Assembly: GCA_964524145.1 (NCBI GenBank)
Contig: CAZGCA010000016.1
Location: forward strand, 14,948 to 78,947
Reading direction: 5' to 3'
Origin: CAZGCA01 sp964524145
Lineage (GTDB): Bacteria; Hydrogenedentota; CAZGCA01
Length of the DNA stretch: 64,000 nt
Under the pieces are notes generated by a model. It was not told the DNA's origin. It made no database searches and was given only the letters and a program-made list of their open reading frames with translations. This document shows, in pieces, positions 63,728-64,000 of the stretch (position 1 is the stretch's first letter; the number at the start of each line of letters is the position of its first letter). The position numbers and the translations under genes are program-made.

Positions 63728-64000
63728 TGTCACCCTCGTCTAGCTTATCTCATGCAGCCTCTGGCGTCACCGCACATCATGACTCGGTCCAAACGCAAGC
63801 ACACACCGACTCCGTATTTACGGGTTGCTCAGTCTTGAGGAGTGGCGTTGCTCGCTATCGTTTGAAACGCGTCCCCTGCCTGCTGACACTATCATACCAA
63901 GGAATTCCTCGACTGTCAATTCGCCGGTCGAGGCCCTGATCGCTGCCAGGACATCCCCCAATAATTATTGAAGGGATATTGGAAGTAGTTGAGCAGAGTG
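63728..64000. other. Leader and promoter region of the giant gene; window edge
   Basis: This holds the leader of the giant gene (about 160 bases) and its promoter. I see no convincing gene on either strand up to the window end. Confidence 0.6.
63891..63919 (-). promoter_or_regulatory. Near-consensus sigma-70 promoter for the giant gene
   Basis: On the minus strand a perfect TTGACA (63919-63914), a 17-base spacer and TATGAT (63896-63891), one mismatch from consensus. It is the closest to consensus in the window and points to strong constitutive transcription of the giant/ATP-grasp genes. Confidence 0.7.

Overview
The window comes from a bacterium with an outer membrane. It carries CMP-Kdo synthetase, an MsbA-type exporter and a lipid A acyltransferase, a Tol-Pal group (TonB/TolA-like protein, TolB, Pal, CpoB), a Tat translocase, several lipoproteins, and a block of O-antigen/exopolysaccharide genes. 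Other traits are more typical of Gram-positives or of deep-branching candidate phyla: DisA (c-di-AMP), an Asp23/AmaP pair behind accB-accC, and a dockerin-like Ca-binding tail. The mixture, the generally high GC, frequent GTG/TTG starts and one run of Ns (16440-16449) suggest a metagenome-assembled genome from an uncultured diderm lineage (PVC, Omnitrophota, Sumerlaeota or Hydrogenedentota-like). I cannot fix the phylum from sequence alone.

Layout. Positions 1-304 hold the tail of a Ca-binding, membrane-anchored surface protein. A minus-strand group at 0.4-4.1 kb is recO-lepA-lepB plus a small zinc-finger protein. A plus-strand run at 4.4-9.9 kb is lysA-disA-pyrK-pyrD-pyrF-pyrE (lysine/peptidoglycan precursor, c-di-AMP, pyrimidines). 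A visibly less GC-rich island at 10.1-12.6 kb carries a stand-alone ASCH protein and a 700-residue GNAT-PIN-GNAT-ASCH fusion. Its promoter lies beside, and partly over, the remains of a dockerin-like gene. Plus-strand genes at 13.2-24.0 kb are an amino-acid permease/PTS EIIA fusion, a pectate-lyase-like protein, msbA-like, kdsB, pyrG, an NtrC-type regulator, a zinc-ribbon protein, mntP and a cyclic-nucleotide-binding protein.

From 24.0 kb to the end everything is on the minus strand. Read in window order: GlcNAc-kinase-like, flavin reductase, cpoB-pal-tolB-tonB (no tolQR), a NapH/NapG-like Fe-S fusion with a DUF362 protein and a 51-residue zinc ribbon, a cluster of mirrored palindromic repeats, tatB/short tatB copy/tatC/tatA, thiC-thiE, HU, a tail-anchored unknown, trpG-trpE-hisI, AmaP-Asp23-accC-accB-pepP-aroQ, an O-antigen ligase, a WecA-like transferase, three GT4 glycosyltransferases, an STN-domain lipoprotein, a lipid A acyltransferase, PilZ and cupin proteins, an ATP-grasp protein, and a 2690-residue cytoplasmic giant protein with a near-consensus sigma-70 promoter.

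The best candidates for undescribed biology are (1) the GNAT-PIN-GNAT-ASCH/ASCH module, which looks like a transferred toxin/antitoxin or RNA-processing system, and (2) the giant protein, whose C-terminal part resembles ATP-grasp enzymes and which sits directly upstream of a separate ATP-grasp protein. Smaller oddities are a Pal whose diaminopimelate-binding Asp is Cys, a tandem truncated tatB copy, and the NapH-NapG fusion with an internal twin-arginine motif.
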